NCBI RefSeq assembly: GCF_946482605.1
Contig: NZ_CAMLSE010000025.1
Location: 1 to 64,000, forward strand
DNA length: 64,000 nucleotides
DNA from: an uncultured Dyadobacter sp.
GTDB taxonomy: Bacteria > Bacteroidota > Bacteroidia > Cytophagales > Spirosomataceae
Direction of reading: 5' to 3'
Shown: in pieces, positions 1 to 8,305 of the stretch
Layout of the letters: each line of letters opens with the position of its first letter
How positions within the stretch are numbered: the stretch's first letter is position 1
Notes under the pieces: model-generated
What the model saw: only the letters and a program-made list of their open reading frames with translations
Database searches by the model: none
Told to the model about the DNA's origin: nothing
Made by a program: the position numbers and the translations under genes

Positions 1-1
1 G

Positions 2-1024
2 AAAAAGGCGGATATCCGGGAGTCGAAGGCATTTATGCTCTCCGACACCATGATGAGCCGCATCAGCCTCGATACTGTCAGAACGGAGCCGGTTCGCAAT
101 GAACTCACGCTTGTCGGCAAAGTGGTACCGGACGAGAACCAGGTGATTAAAGTATATCCGCTCGTGGGTGGCAACGTGGAAGAGGTGGATGTGGAACTGG
201 GTGATAATGTACGTAAAGGCCAGAAACTCGCTACGATCCGCTCGGGAGAAGTAGCGGATTTCGAGCGCCAGATGATCCAGGCGCAATCCGATCTGCTGAT
301 CGCACAGAAAAACCTGTCTTCCACCGAAGATCTGTTCGAAAGCAAACTGGTCCCTGAACGGGATGTGATATCCGCTCGCCAGATCGTGGACAAGGCGCAG
401 GCTGAGCTGAACCGTGTCAAAGAAGTATTCTCGATTTACGGCCTGGGAAAATCCACCAATTATACCGTCAAGTCGCCGATCAATGGCTTCATTATCGATA
501 AGAATGTGAACCGGGGCATGCAGCTACGCTCCGACAATTCGGAGAGCCTGTTCACAGTGGGGCAGATTGCCGACGTTTGGGTCATGGCGAACGTCAACGA
601 GAGCGACATTCCGCGGGTGAAATTGGGAATGCCCGCCGAAGTGCGCACGATCAGCTTTTCCGACGAAGTATTTAAAGGAAAGGTCGATAAAATCTACAAT
701 GTGCTCGACCCGGATACGAAAGCGATGAAAATACGCATCCAGTTGCAAAATGTCGGTTTCAAACTCAAACCTGAGATGCACGCGACGGTGTCGCTGCATT
801 TCGAAGAAGGTATGCAAATGCAGGCAATTCCTTCCCAGGCCGTCATTTTCGACCGTAGCAAAAACTGGGTAATGGTATATCACAGCCGTTCCAAAATCGA
901 GACACGGCCTGTCGACGTCTACCGTTCCCTGGCAAGCACGACCTACATCAAAGAAGGCCTTCAACCAGGCGAAACCATCATTTCCAAAAACCAGCTGCTG
1001 GTGTATGATGCGTTGAATGACTAA
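2..1024 (+). CDS. RND efflux periplasmic adaptor (CzcB/CusB type), 5' truncated
   Basis: Periplasmic adaptor (membrane fusion) subunit that would link the inner-membrane RND pump encoded next to an outer-membrane channel. The reading frame is open from base 2, so the ATG at 35 is internal and the N-terminus (signal peptide or lipobox) lies outside the window. Visible parts are a lipoyl-type half-motif (GGNVEEVDVELGDNVRKGQ), a helical hairpin rich in Q, E and A, a second lipoyl half (YTVKSPINGFIIDKNVNRGM), then beta-barrel and membrane-proximal segments. The following gene is a heavy-metal RND pump, which supports a metal-efflux role over a drug-efflux role. The metal cannot be told from this part. 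Confidence 0.88.
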   Translation, partial: KKADIRESKAFMLSDTMMSRISLDTVRTEPVRNELTLVGKVVPDENQVIKVYPLVGGNVEEVDVELGDNVRKGQKLATIRSGEVADFERQMIQAQSDLLIAQKNLSSTEDLFESKLVPERDVISARQIVDKAQAELNRVKEVFSIYGLGKSTNYTVKSPINGFIIDKNVNRGMQLRSDNSESLFTVGQIADVWVMANVNESDIPRVKLGMPAEVRTISFSDEVFKGKVDKIYNVLDPDTKAMKIRIQLQNVGFKLKPEMHATVSLHFEEGMQMQAIPSQAVIFDRSKNWVMVYHSRSKIETRPVDVYRSLASTTYIKEGLQPGETIISKNQLLVYDALND

Positions 1025-1258
1025 TGTTGAATGATTGAATGACTGAATGATTGAATGACTGAATGACTGAATGTTTTTTAATGAGTGAATGAGTGAATAT
1101 TGCTTACGCTTGATTTCCCTCTCATTTGCTACCCATTTTATATCAATACACATCCAGTCATTCGCAATTCAAAATTGAATCATTCACACATTCACTCATT
1201 CACTCATTCAAAATTCGGTCATTCAATCATTCAATCATTCGGTCATTAATCATTGACT
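1024..1258. repeat. Degenerate TGAATGAN tandem repeat with inverted second arm
   Basis: The spacer between the efflux adaptor and the RND pump is largely simple sequence. Bases 1024-1098 hold repeated units close to TGAATGAT/TGAATGAC (8-nt period) and then TGAGTGAA units. Bases 1154-1258 hold the complementary units (CATTCAAT, CATTCACT, CATTCGGT). The two arms can pair imperfectly over several tens of bases around a roughly 55-nt centre. No coding region is supported here. It may form an RNA hairpin between the two cistrons or be a slippage product. Confidence 0.8.
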
Positions 1259-1259
1259 C

Positions 1260-4200
1260 ATGAACAAATTCATCCGAGGTATCGTGGGCTTTTCGCTCAA
1301 GAACCGGTTCTTCATATTCTTCATGACAGGCCTTCTGATCATTTCAGGGATTGTCAGCTATCAAAACACGCCGCTGGAAGCATTTCCGGACGTGACTAAT
1401 ACCCAGATTATCATCGTCACGCAATGGAACGGCCGCAGCGCGGAGGAAATCGAGCGCTTTGTGACGGTACCCATAGAGGTCGCGATGAACTCCGTGCAGC
1501 AAAAGACCAACGTCCGGAGTACAACCATGTTCGGACTCAGCATTGTCAAGATCATTTTTGACGACGGCGTCGAAGACTTCTTTGCCCGCCAGCAGGTCAA
1601 TAACCAGCTGCGGACCGTGTCCCTGCCCGACGGTGTCGAGCCCGACGTACAGCCTCCCTATGGCCCCACCGGTGAGATTTTCCGTTTTACTCTTCAAAGT
1701 AAGGATCGCGACAGCCGGGAATTGCTCACCTTGCACAAATGGATCATTGACAGGCAGCTTCGCAGTGTGCCCGGTGTTGCCGACGTCGTCGCATTCGGTG
1801 GGCGCGACAAGATCTACGAGGTGCAGGTGAACCCCACGAAACTCGTGAAATATAACATTACCCCGCTGGAAGTGTACCAGGCTGTTACCAAAAGTAATAT
1901 CAATGTCGGTGGGGACGTGATCGAGAAGAATGGGCAGGCTTATGTGGTCCGGGGAATAGGTCTGCTGAATTCGATTCCCGACATCCAGAATATCATTGTC
2001 GAATATGTGAAAGACAACCCCGTACTCGTCAGGGATGTGGCGGATGTGCGCGAATCAGACATGCCGCGCGTCGGACAAGTCGGGCTCGACGGGAACGACG
2101 ATGTCGTAGAAGGCATTGTGGTGCAGCGGAAAGGCGAAAACCCAAGCGAGGTGCTGGCCCGCGTCAAGGAAAAGATCGAAGAGCTGAACACAAAAATCTT
2201 GCCGCCTGATGTCAAAATGGTCACATTCTATGATCGTGACAACCTCATCGATTTCTGCGCGCATACCGTGAAGCATAACCTCATCGAAGGGATCGTGCTC
2301 GTGACCGTCATCGTGTTCATATTCATGGCCGACTGGCGCACGACCGTGATCGTTTCGATCATTATCCCGCTCGCATTGCTGTTTGCATTCATGTGTCTGC
2401 GGCTGAAAGGTATGTCCGCCAACCTCCTGTCCATGGGTGCCATCGATTTCGGGATCATCATAGACGGCGCGGTGGTTATGGTGGAAGGAATCTTCGTGGC
2501 ACTGGATCATCTTTCCCACAGAAACGGAATGGACCGTTTCAACAAGCTTTCGAAGCTGGGGTTGATCAAACGTACCGGCGGTGAACTTGGCAAGGCGATA
2601 TTTTTTTCCAAACTCATCATTATCACCGCATTGATCCCTATTTTCAGTTTTCAGAAAGTGGAGGGTAAAATGTTCACACCGCTGGCCTACACCCTTGGTT
2701 TCGCATTGCTGGGCGCGCTGCTTTACACGCTGACCCTGGTACCGGTGCTTTGCTCCATTTTGTTGAAAAAGAATGTACGCGAAAAAAGCAATCCCATTGT
2801 CCGATTCTTCGATAATGCAGTTACAAAAGGTTTCGAATGGTGCTATGGCCACAAAAAATTAAGCGTCGTATTCGCCACTGCATTCCTCGGGCTCAGCCTT
2901 TTTTCCGCCAAATTCCTGGGCACCGAGTTCCTGCCTACACTCAATGAAGGTGCATTGTGGGTGGAAGCTAAAATGCCGATGAGCAGCTCGCTGGCCGAGA
3001 CCGTCAAGATGGTAACCGTACTCCGGGCCAAGCTGAATGAATTTCCGGAGGTCAATGGCGTACTGTCGCAAACCGGCCGTTCCAATGACGGCACCGATCC
3101 ATCCGGCTTTTATTACGTCCAGATGCAGGTTAACCTGAAACCCAAAGACGAGTGGAAACGGAAAATCAGCCAGGATGATCTGATCGAAGAGATGGATACA
3201 AAGCTGAAACAGTTTCAGGGTATCAATTACAATTACTCGCAGCCCATCATCGACAACGTCGCCGAAGCGGTCGCCGGGATGAATGCCAGCAATGCGGTCA
3301 AAATTTATGGAGACGATCTTGAAACACTGAACAACAAAGCCAACCAGGTGCTGGAAGCCATCAAGGATGTGCCGGGGATTAAAGATGTGGGCATTCTGCG
3401 AAACATTGGTCAGCCGGAGGTAAGCGTGATCCTGCACGACCATAAAATGGCACAGTATGGCGTCAGCATCGCCGATGCCCAGGCGGTGATCGAAATGGCG
3501 ATCGGCGGGAAAACTGCCTCGATCCTCTATGAAGGCGAACGCAAATTCGATATCCGTCTGCGATACGAGCAGCAGTACCGCCGCACGGTAGACGACATAC
3601 AGCAACTCATGGTTCCCACGCTGACAGGCGGCAAAATCCCCCTGAAAGAGATCTCTACGATCCGCACCGTCACCGGCCCGGCATTTGTATACCGTGACAA
3701 CAACAAACGTTTCATAGGCGTGAAATTCTCGGTGCGCGAACGCGATCTGGGAAGCACCATTGCCGAAGCGCAGTCAAAAGTGAAACCGTTGCTCTCCTCA
3801 CTACCGAAGGGCTACTCCGTGAACTGGTCAGGTGAATTCGAAAACCAGGTACGCGCCACTGCCCGTCTGGGTCAGGTAGTACCGATCAGCCTCATCGGCA
3901 TCTTCATACTGCTGTTCATTATGTTCAGTAATGCAAAAGATGCCGGCCTGGTACTCATTAATGTTCCTTTTGCGCTGATTGGCGGTATCCTCGCGCTGCA
4001 TGTGACGCATATGAATTTCGGTATCTCGGCCGGCGTAGGCTTTATCGCACTGTTCGGGTTATGCGTACAGAATGGGGTGATATTGATTTCCGTATTCAAC
4101 AAAAACCTGGCTGCGAGGATGTCCCTGGACGAAGCGATCCGGGAGGGCGTCAAATCACGTATCCGCCCGGTCATCATGACGGCCCTGATGGCAGCCATCG

Positions 4201-4367
4201 GGTTGCTTCCGGCCGCAGTTTCTACCGGTATCGGTTCGGAAACCCAGAAACCGCTGGCCATCGTTGTCATCGGCGGGCTGATCACCGCAACAGTGCTGAC
4301 GTTGCTGATCTTCCCGATCATATATGGTTTCTTTAACCGGAAGGTCAAGACATCGAAGTACGCATAG
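1260..4367 (+). CDS. Heavy-metal efflux RND pump (CzcA/CusA family)
   Basis: Inner-membrane proton-driven pump of 1035 residues, the normal length for the HME-RND family. It would export metal cations through an adaptor and outer-membrane channel. The transmembrane-4 motif of the family is intact: DFGIIIDGAVVMVE with D396, D402 and E409, the same spacing as the essential D402/D408/E415 set of Cupriavidus CzcA. The N-terminal segment (ENRFFIFFMTG-like) and two large periplasmic loops fit the usual two-fold layout. The upstream adaptor gene is 235 bp away across a repeat-rich spacer, and a hairpin terminator follows 24 bp after the stop. Motif and neighbours favour a divalent metal substrate; Zn/Co/Cd against Cu/Ag cannot be decided by eye. 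Confidence 0.93.
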   Translation: MNKFIRGIVGFSLKNRFFIFFMTGLLIISGIVSYQNTPLEAFPDVTNTQIIIVTQWNGRSAEEIERFVTVPIEVAMNSVQQKTNVRSTTMFGLSIVKIIFDDGVEDFFARQQVNNQLRTVSLPDGVEPDVQPPYGPTGEIFRFTLQSKDRDSRELLTLHKWIIDRQLRSVPGVADVVAFGGRDKIYEVQVNPTKLVKYNITPLEVYQAVTKSNINVGGDVIEKNGQAYVVRGIGLLNSIPDIQNIIVEYVKDNPVLVRDVADVRESDMPRVGQVGLDGNDDVVEGIVVQRKGENPSEVLARVKEKIEELNTKILPPDVKMVTFYDRDNLIDFCAHTVKHNLIEGIVLVTVIVFIFMADWRTTVIVSIIIPLALLFAFMCLRLKGMSANLLSMGAIDFGIIIDGAVVMVEGIFVALDHLSHRNGMDRFNKLSKLGLIKRTGGELGKAIFFSKLIIITALIPIFSFQKVEGKMFTPLAYTLGFALLGALLYTLTLVPVLCSILLKKNVREKSNPIVRFFDNAVTKGFEWCYGHKKLSVVFATAFLGLSLFSAKFLGTEFLPTLNEGALWVEAKMPMSSSLAETVKMVTVLRAKLNEFPEVNGVLSQTGRSNDGTDPSGFYYVQMQVNLKPKDEWKRKISQDDLIEEMDTKLKQFQGINYNYSQPIIDNVAEAVAGMNASNAVKIYGDDLETLNNKANQVLEAIKDVPGIKDVGILRNIGQPEVSVILHDHKMAQYGVSIADAQAVIEMAIGGKTASILYEGERKFDIRLRYEQQYRRTVDDIQQLMVPTLTGGKIPLKEISTIRTVTGPAFVYRDNNKRFIGVKFSVRERDLGSTIAEAQSKVKPLLSSLPKGYSVNWSGEFENQVRATARLGQVVPISLIGIFILLFIMFSNAKDAGLVLINVPFALIGGILALHVTHMNFGISAGVGFIALFGLCVQNGVILISVFNKNLAARMSLDEAIREGVKSRIRPVIMTALMAAIGLLPAAVSTGIGSETQKPLAIVVIGGLITATVLTLLIFPIIYGFFNRKVKTSKYA

Positions 4368-4391
4368 CAGCACAATTTGTCCCAAATGAAT

Positions 4392-4419
4392 AAGGCCATC
4401 TGCGAAAACGGATGGCCTT
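4392..4419 (+). terminator. Rho-independent terminator after the RND pump
   Basis: Perfect 9-bp stem (AAGGCCATC / GATGGCCTT) with a 10-nt loop, followed on the plus strand by ATATTTTT. The right arm overlaps the TAA stop of the convergent minus-strand gene, so one hairpin may serve both, more strongly on plus. Confidence 0.8.
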
Positions 4420-5284
4420 ATATTTTTCCGGCATTATGGCCAAGCGGGGAAAAATCATAGCCGATATGGAAGACATAACGCAGGGATATGCCAAAATTCC
4501 AGCCAGAGCCGTCACCTGTGATTCTCGCTTGCTCCATCTCGACACCATTGACCTTGTAAACCAGATCGGTGGAAACGGAATTTCCCAGGCCCCATTGTTT
4601 TCTGGCAAAAACCGACAGATCAATGGATTTGGCAACTTTGATCACATATTCCGCGGAAGCTTCTACCAAGCCGGTCATCGAAGAATTGATGCGTGTGTCG
4701 CTGGACATGAACAAGGTGTCCACGCCTTGCCTCCGCCCTTTTTCCCTGTACCCGGAAAACTCCATGTAGTCCTTTTCTTTTCCTGAATTGGGAACCAGCC
4801 CGGCACCAGCGCCGACCCAGAACGCGGATTTACGAATATAGTTTTTACCAAAAAGCAAACGCATCTTACCTCTCACAATGAGACTGTTCTTGTCATTCTC
4901 CATCTGATAGCTGAGCGGATTGTCCCCGTAAATCATCAGGACATTATGAATGGCCGAACGGTCGTATGCTGCCTCCACAGCCCATTGCTCTCTGAATACC
5001 CAACCCACCGACACGCCCCAGGCCGACACCGCCGGCGACTGTGTGCCGATCAGCCCGTCGAAATCATTAGTGATCGTATTTTTGTCCGTCCTGACAAAGC
5101 CATTCACACCGGCATACCAGCGGTCCCGGATGCGTACATCTCCGAATTTTTTCAGAAGTGATTCAGTGTTGTAAGGTCTTTCGCCGATCGGCCGTTTGTA
5201 GATTTTGCGGTAGTAGTCCGAATGGTCCTGTGCCCGGGCCTGGAAGAGCATAACTGCGAAAAAAACTGTAAAGATGGGTTTCAT
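4418..5284 (-). CDS. Exported protein, probable outer-membrane beta-barrel, unknown function
   Basis: A 288-residue protein with a clear N-terminal signal peptide (MKPIFTVFFAVMLFQARAQ, cleavage near residue 19). The mature part alternates short amphipathic strands rich in aromatic residues and glycine, and the end (GISLRYVFHI) resembles the final strand of a small porin-like barrel. No enzyme motif was seen. It sits downstream of the kinase of the rpoN operon with an 82-bp gap and could be a separate unit. The barrel assignment rests on pattern only. Confidence 0.65.
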   Translation of the reverse strand: MKPIFTVFFAVMLFQARAQDHSDYYRKIYKRPIGERPYNTESLLKKFGDVRIRDRWYAGVNGFVRTDKNTITNDFDGLIGTQSPAVSAWGVSVGWVFREQWAVEAAYDRSAIHNVLMIYGDNPLSYQMENDKNSLIVRGKMRLLFGKNYIRKSAFWVGAGAGLVPNSGKEKDYMEFSGYREKGRRQGVDTLFMSSDTRINSSMTGLVEASAEYVIKVAKSIDLSVFARKQWGLGNSVSTDLVYKVNGVEMEQARITGDGSGWNFGISLRYVFHIGYDFSPLGHNAGKI

Positions 5285-5354
5285 AATGCTGCACCGGTTT
5301 TTCTGTCTTTACGCGTATGCGCATGCAACCGTTGCACAAAATGGCCCTGATACC

Positions 5355-5378
5355 GTCAGCAAACGATTATTTGCTGAC
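5355..5378 (-). terminator. Stem-loop at the end of the histidine kinase gene
   Basis: Perfect 9-bp stem (GTCAGCAAA / TTTGCTGAC) with a 6-nt loop that contains the kinase stop codon. There is no T-run after it on the minus strand, so it may be an RNA-stabilising hairpin rather than a true intrinsic terminator. Confidence 0.4.
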
Positions 5379-6797
5379 CTGAAAATTGATGATGAATGTA
5401 GTCCCGGCGCCCAGCGCGGACTGTACATCGATGCGCCCGTGATGCGCATGTATGATGCTCATAGTGGTAGACAAGCCAATCCCCATTCCGTTATTCTTTC
5501 CGGTAAAGTAGGGCTCAAAAATTTTGTCCATATGCTCCTCGCTGATCCCTGAACCATTGTCAGCAAAAACGACCTGGATCTGATCGCCCTGGTTGCGGGT
5601 CGTGATACGTAAAATGCCCCTATCTTCCTCCATCGCTTCGATCGCATTGGTGATGAGGTTCAGGAACGCCATCTGCAACGAAACCCTGTCCAACGGCAAT
5701 GCCAGTTCATCCTCTGCGAACTCGTTCACAATCTGGATCCTTTTGAGTTGTACACGGTCCAGCGCTGCACCGATTGCCTGGTTCAATACCGAATGCACGG
5801 AGCTCTCGATCAGTTCTATATCCTCAGACGATGATGGCTGGAGCAGCTGTGTGATCAGGTCGTTAATGCGGGTACAGTTGCGCTTGATGATCTGTGTGTA
5901 AAACTTCTGGTCTTCATCGACGAGTTCCATTTCCAGTTGCTCTGCCGAAAGGTTGACATTCGTGAGCGGATTACGCACCTCATGCGCGAGCATTCGTACG
6001 AGACGTCCCGTAACCGCCATTTTTTCAGAAAACAACCTTTCATTCTCCGACTGCTTACGGGCTGTCATATCATGTATCCGCCCCTGCACATAGGGATGAT
6101 CATCGTCCACCTCGACCGACGCCGACAGCAGGCAGTACCTTTTGTCATTGTCTTTTGTCAGCAATTTTACTTCATGGTCGTGAATGGGCTGGTCGGCAAT
6201 GTCCGTCCACAGGGCCGAAAACAAAGGGCCTTCGATCAGCTCTGTGATTTTTCTCTCTTTCAGCTCTTCTACTGAACGGCCTGTGAGCATACTTGCCGCT
6301 TCGTTGAAATCGATAATATTGCCTTCCAGGTCGCTGATAAACAGAAAGTCACTGGACTCCTCGAAAATACGCCGATAGCGTCTTTCACTATGCCGCAATG
6401 CCTTCAAAACCGACGTTCTTTCCAAGGCATAGCGAATGCTTCTTTCCAGCTTTTCAGCATCCAGCTCGCTTTTGATCAGGTAATCGGCAGCTCCGAGACG
6501 TAATGCCTCCACGGCGATTTTGGTATCGCCTTTGCCTGTCAGCAATATAATGGGCTCCTCGCATTCGAAACTGCATGCAAGCTCTATGAGGTCAATGCCT
6601 GTACTCTCCCCCAGAAGGTAATCAAACAGGTAAAGGTCGTATTTGTTATCGCGGATATGCTTTTCGGCATCCCTGAACGTGGCACACCAGGTAATGTCGA
6701 ACTTCCAGTTGACAAGATCCTGAAAATATTCCCGGGTAAGGAAATAATCATCCTCATCATCATCTACCAATAAAACTCTGATCAATTTGTTAGTCAT
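5367..6797 (-). CDS. Hybrid sensor kinase: REC-PAS-HisKA-HATPase
   Basis: Soluble 476-residue kinase without membrane segments. An N-terminal receiver domain (residues 5-125, phospho-acceptor D59, conserved K109) is followed by a PAS domain (about 140-250), a HisKA dimerisation helix with H272 in AHEVRNPL, and an ATPase domain with N384 (NAIEAM), DNGSG at 413-417 and GMGIGL at 437-442. The REC-first order suggests it accepts phosphate from, or is gated by, another kinase. It lies 21 bp downstream of the NtrC-type activator and is probably co-transcribed with it and rpoN, so it is the natural candidate for phosphorylating that activator. Confidence 0.9.
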   Translation of the reverse strand: MTNKLIRVLLVDDDEDDYFLTREYFQDLVNWKFDITWCATFRDAEKHIRDNKYDLYLFDYLLGESTGIDLIELACSFECEEPIILLTGKGDTKIAVEALRLGAADYLIKSELDAEKLERSIRYALERTSVLKALRHSERRYRRIFEESSDFLFISDLEGNIIDFNEAASMLTGRSVEELKERKITELIEGPLFSALWTDIADQPIHDHEVKLLTKDNDKRYCLLSASVEVDDDHPYVQGRIHDMTARKQSENERLFSEKMAVTGRLVRMLAHEVRNPLTNVNLSAEQLEMELVDEDQKFYTQIIKRNCTRINDLITQLLQPSSSEDIELIESSVHSVLNQAIGAALDRVQLKRIQIVNEFAEDELALPLDRVSLQMAFLNLITNAIEAMEEDRGILRITTRNQGDQIQVVFADNGSGISEEHMDKIFEPYFTGKNNGMGIGLSTTMSIIHAHHGRIDVQSALGAGTTFIINFQVSK

Positions 6798-6818
6798 CCC
6801 CTCCCTGGTCTCCCGCTA

Positions 6819-8279
6819 TCAGATGTCGAATTGCTTCATTTTGTTATAGAGTGTCTTCCGATCTATGTTCAGCAAACGCGCTGCCTTACTTTTATTGAAA
6901 TTCACATCACGCAACACCTGCATGATCATGTCATACTCAGCCTCGTTCGCGACGGTTTTCAGGCTCGGTTTGCTATCCTCACCGTCGACACTATCCGGTG
7001 ACAGCACCGATGAAGCCAACGGGCTTGCCGGTGCAGGTTCGTCGTCCAGGTCTTTCAGGCGCTTGTAATTGACTATTTCAAAGGGTAATGCCTTTTCTTC
7101 GATCAGCTCCCCGTCCGAAAGCAGGGTTGCCCTTTTGATCACATTCTTCAACTCCCTGAGGTTACCCGGCCAGGAGTAGTTGAGAAAATCATTCTTTACT
7201 TCTTCCGAAAATCCTCTTACATTTTTGTTCAGCTCCGCATTTGTGGTATCCAGAAATGCGCCCGCAAACAGCATCAGATCGTCCCGGCGATTCCTTAATG
7301 CAGGTACTTCAATGGTAAATTCATTAAAACGGTAGTAAAGGTCTTCCCGGAATTTGCCGTTACGGGCGGATTCCAGCAGCCGCTCGTTACTCGCCACAAT
7401 GATCCTCACGTCCAGATCGATCTCTTTCGAACCGCCGATCCGCCGCATTTTACGTTCCTGAACTACCCGCAGCAAGGCTACCTGGATTTCATACGACAGG
7501 TTCGAAACCTCGTCCAGAAACAGCGTACCTCCATTGGCCAGCTCGAAATGCCCGATTTTGGTTTGCAATGCACCGGTAAATGACCCTTTTTCGTGGCCAA
7601 ACAATTCACTTCCTGCCAGTTCCTTAGAAATTGCACCGCAATCCATCGCCACAAAAGGCATGTCCTTTCGCCTCGACCGGTTGTGTATCTCCTGCGCGAT
7701 TGCCTCCTTACCGGAACCGCTTTCGCCGTAAATAATGACGCTGAAATTGGTGGGAGCAACGAGATCCACCTGCTTGAACAGGTTATCAGATACATCGCTG
7801 TTTCCCATGACGTAACCGGCTTTGGTCCGCACCTGACTTTTACGGGACGGCTTCGACGGTTCGGAGCTGCCATCGACGACAGGCACTGCATAGTCGTGCT
7901 CCTCATTCTGCGAAGCCTCCGCATCCGCTATCGCCTTTTTAACCGTCACCAGGATCTCGTCGGGAAACAATGGCTTGGTGATATAATCGTAAGCACCGAG
8001 TTTCATCACATTAACGGCCACCTTGATATCCGAATATCCGGTGATGATCAGTACTGGTACGTTAGGTCTTTTGGCCTTAATGGTGGTCAGAAGCTCGGTA
8101 CCGGTGATATCCCCGAGTCTGAAGTCGGTCATCACCAGATCGGGAGAAATGGACTCTATCAATGCGAGGCCATCTTTTCCATTCTGGGCCGTTTCAACTA
8201 TAAAATCATTTTTTGATAAAAACCGCTTCAACAAGAAGCAAATATCCGCTTCGTCATCAACAACAACTATTTTTTTCAT
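6819..8279 (-). CDS. Sigma-54-dependent response regulator, NtrC family
   Basis: Bacterial enhancer-binding protein of 486 residues. I chose the ATG at 8279 (MKKIVVVDDE) over an in-frame ATG 21 bp upstream because receiver domains begin there. The order is receiver (phospho-acceptor D52), AAA+ domain with Walker A GESGSGKE (185-192), sigma-54 contact loop GSFTGA (232-237; the usual form is GAFTGA), Walker B TLFLDE, then a C-terminal Fis-type helix-turn-helix (NKSKAARLLNIDRKTLYNKM). It activates RpoN-RNA polymerase at -24/-12 promoters. The rpoN gene ends 26 bp upstream and a histidine kinase follows 21 bp downstream. Two sigma-54-like promoters in this window (11111 and 21305) are candidate targets. 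Confidence 0.94.
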   Translation of the reverse strand: MKKIVVVDDEADICFLLKRFLSKNDFIVETAQNGKDGLALIESISPDLVMTDFRLGDITGTELLTTIKAKRPNVPVLIITGYSDIKVAVNVMKLGAYDYITKPLFPDEILVTVKKAIADAEASQNEEHDYAVPVVDGSSEPSKPSRKSQVRTKAGYVMGNSDVSDNLFKQVDLVAPTNFSVIIYGESGSGKEAIAQEIHNRSRRKDMPFVAMDCGAISKELAGSELFGHEKGSFTGALQTKIGHFELANGGTLFLDEVSNLSYEIQVALLRVVQERKMRRIGGSKEIDLDVRIIVASNERLLESARNGKFREDLYYRFNEFTIEVPALRNRRDDLMLFAGAFLDTTNAELNKNVRGFSEEVKNDFLNYSWPGNLRELKNVIKRATLLSDGELIEEKALPFEIVNYKRLKDLDDEPAPASPLASSVLSPDSVDGEDSKPSLKTVANEAEYDMIMQVLRDVNFNKSKAARLLNIDRKTLYNKMKQFDI

Positions 8280-8305
8280 TCCGGCTCTCTGGCTTAACAT
8301 GTTGT

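Noticed and set aside
2055..2852. Long minus-strand open frame inside the RND pump gene
   Set aside because: Rich in His, Asp and Gln as expected for the antisense of a hydrophobic membrane protein.
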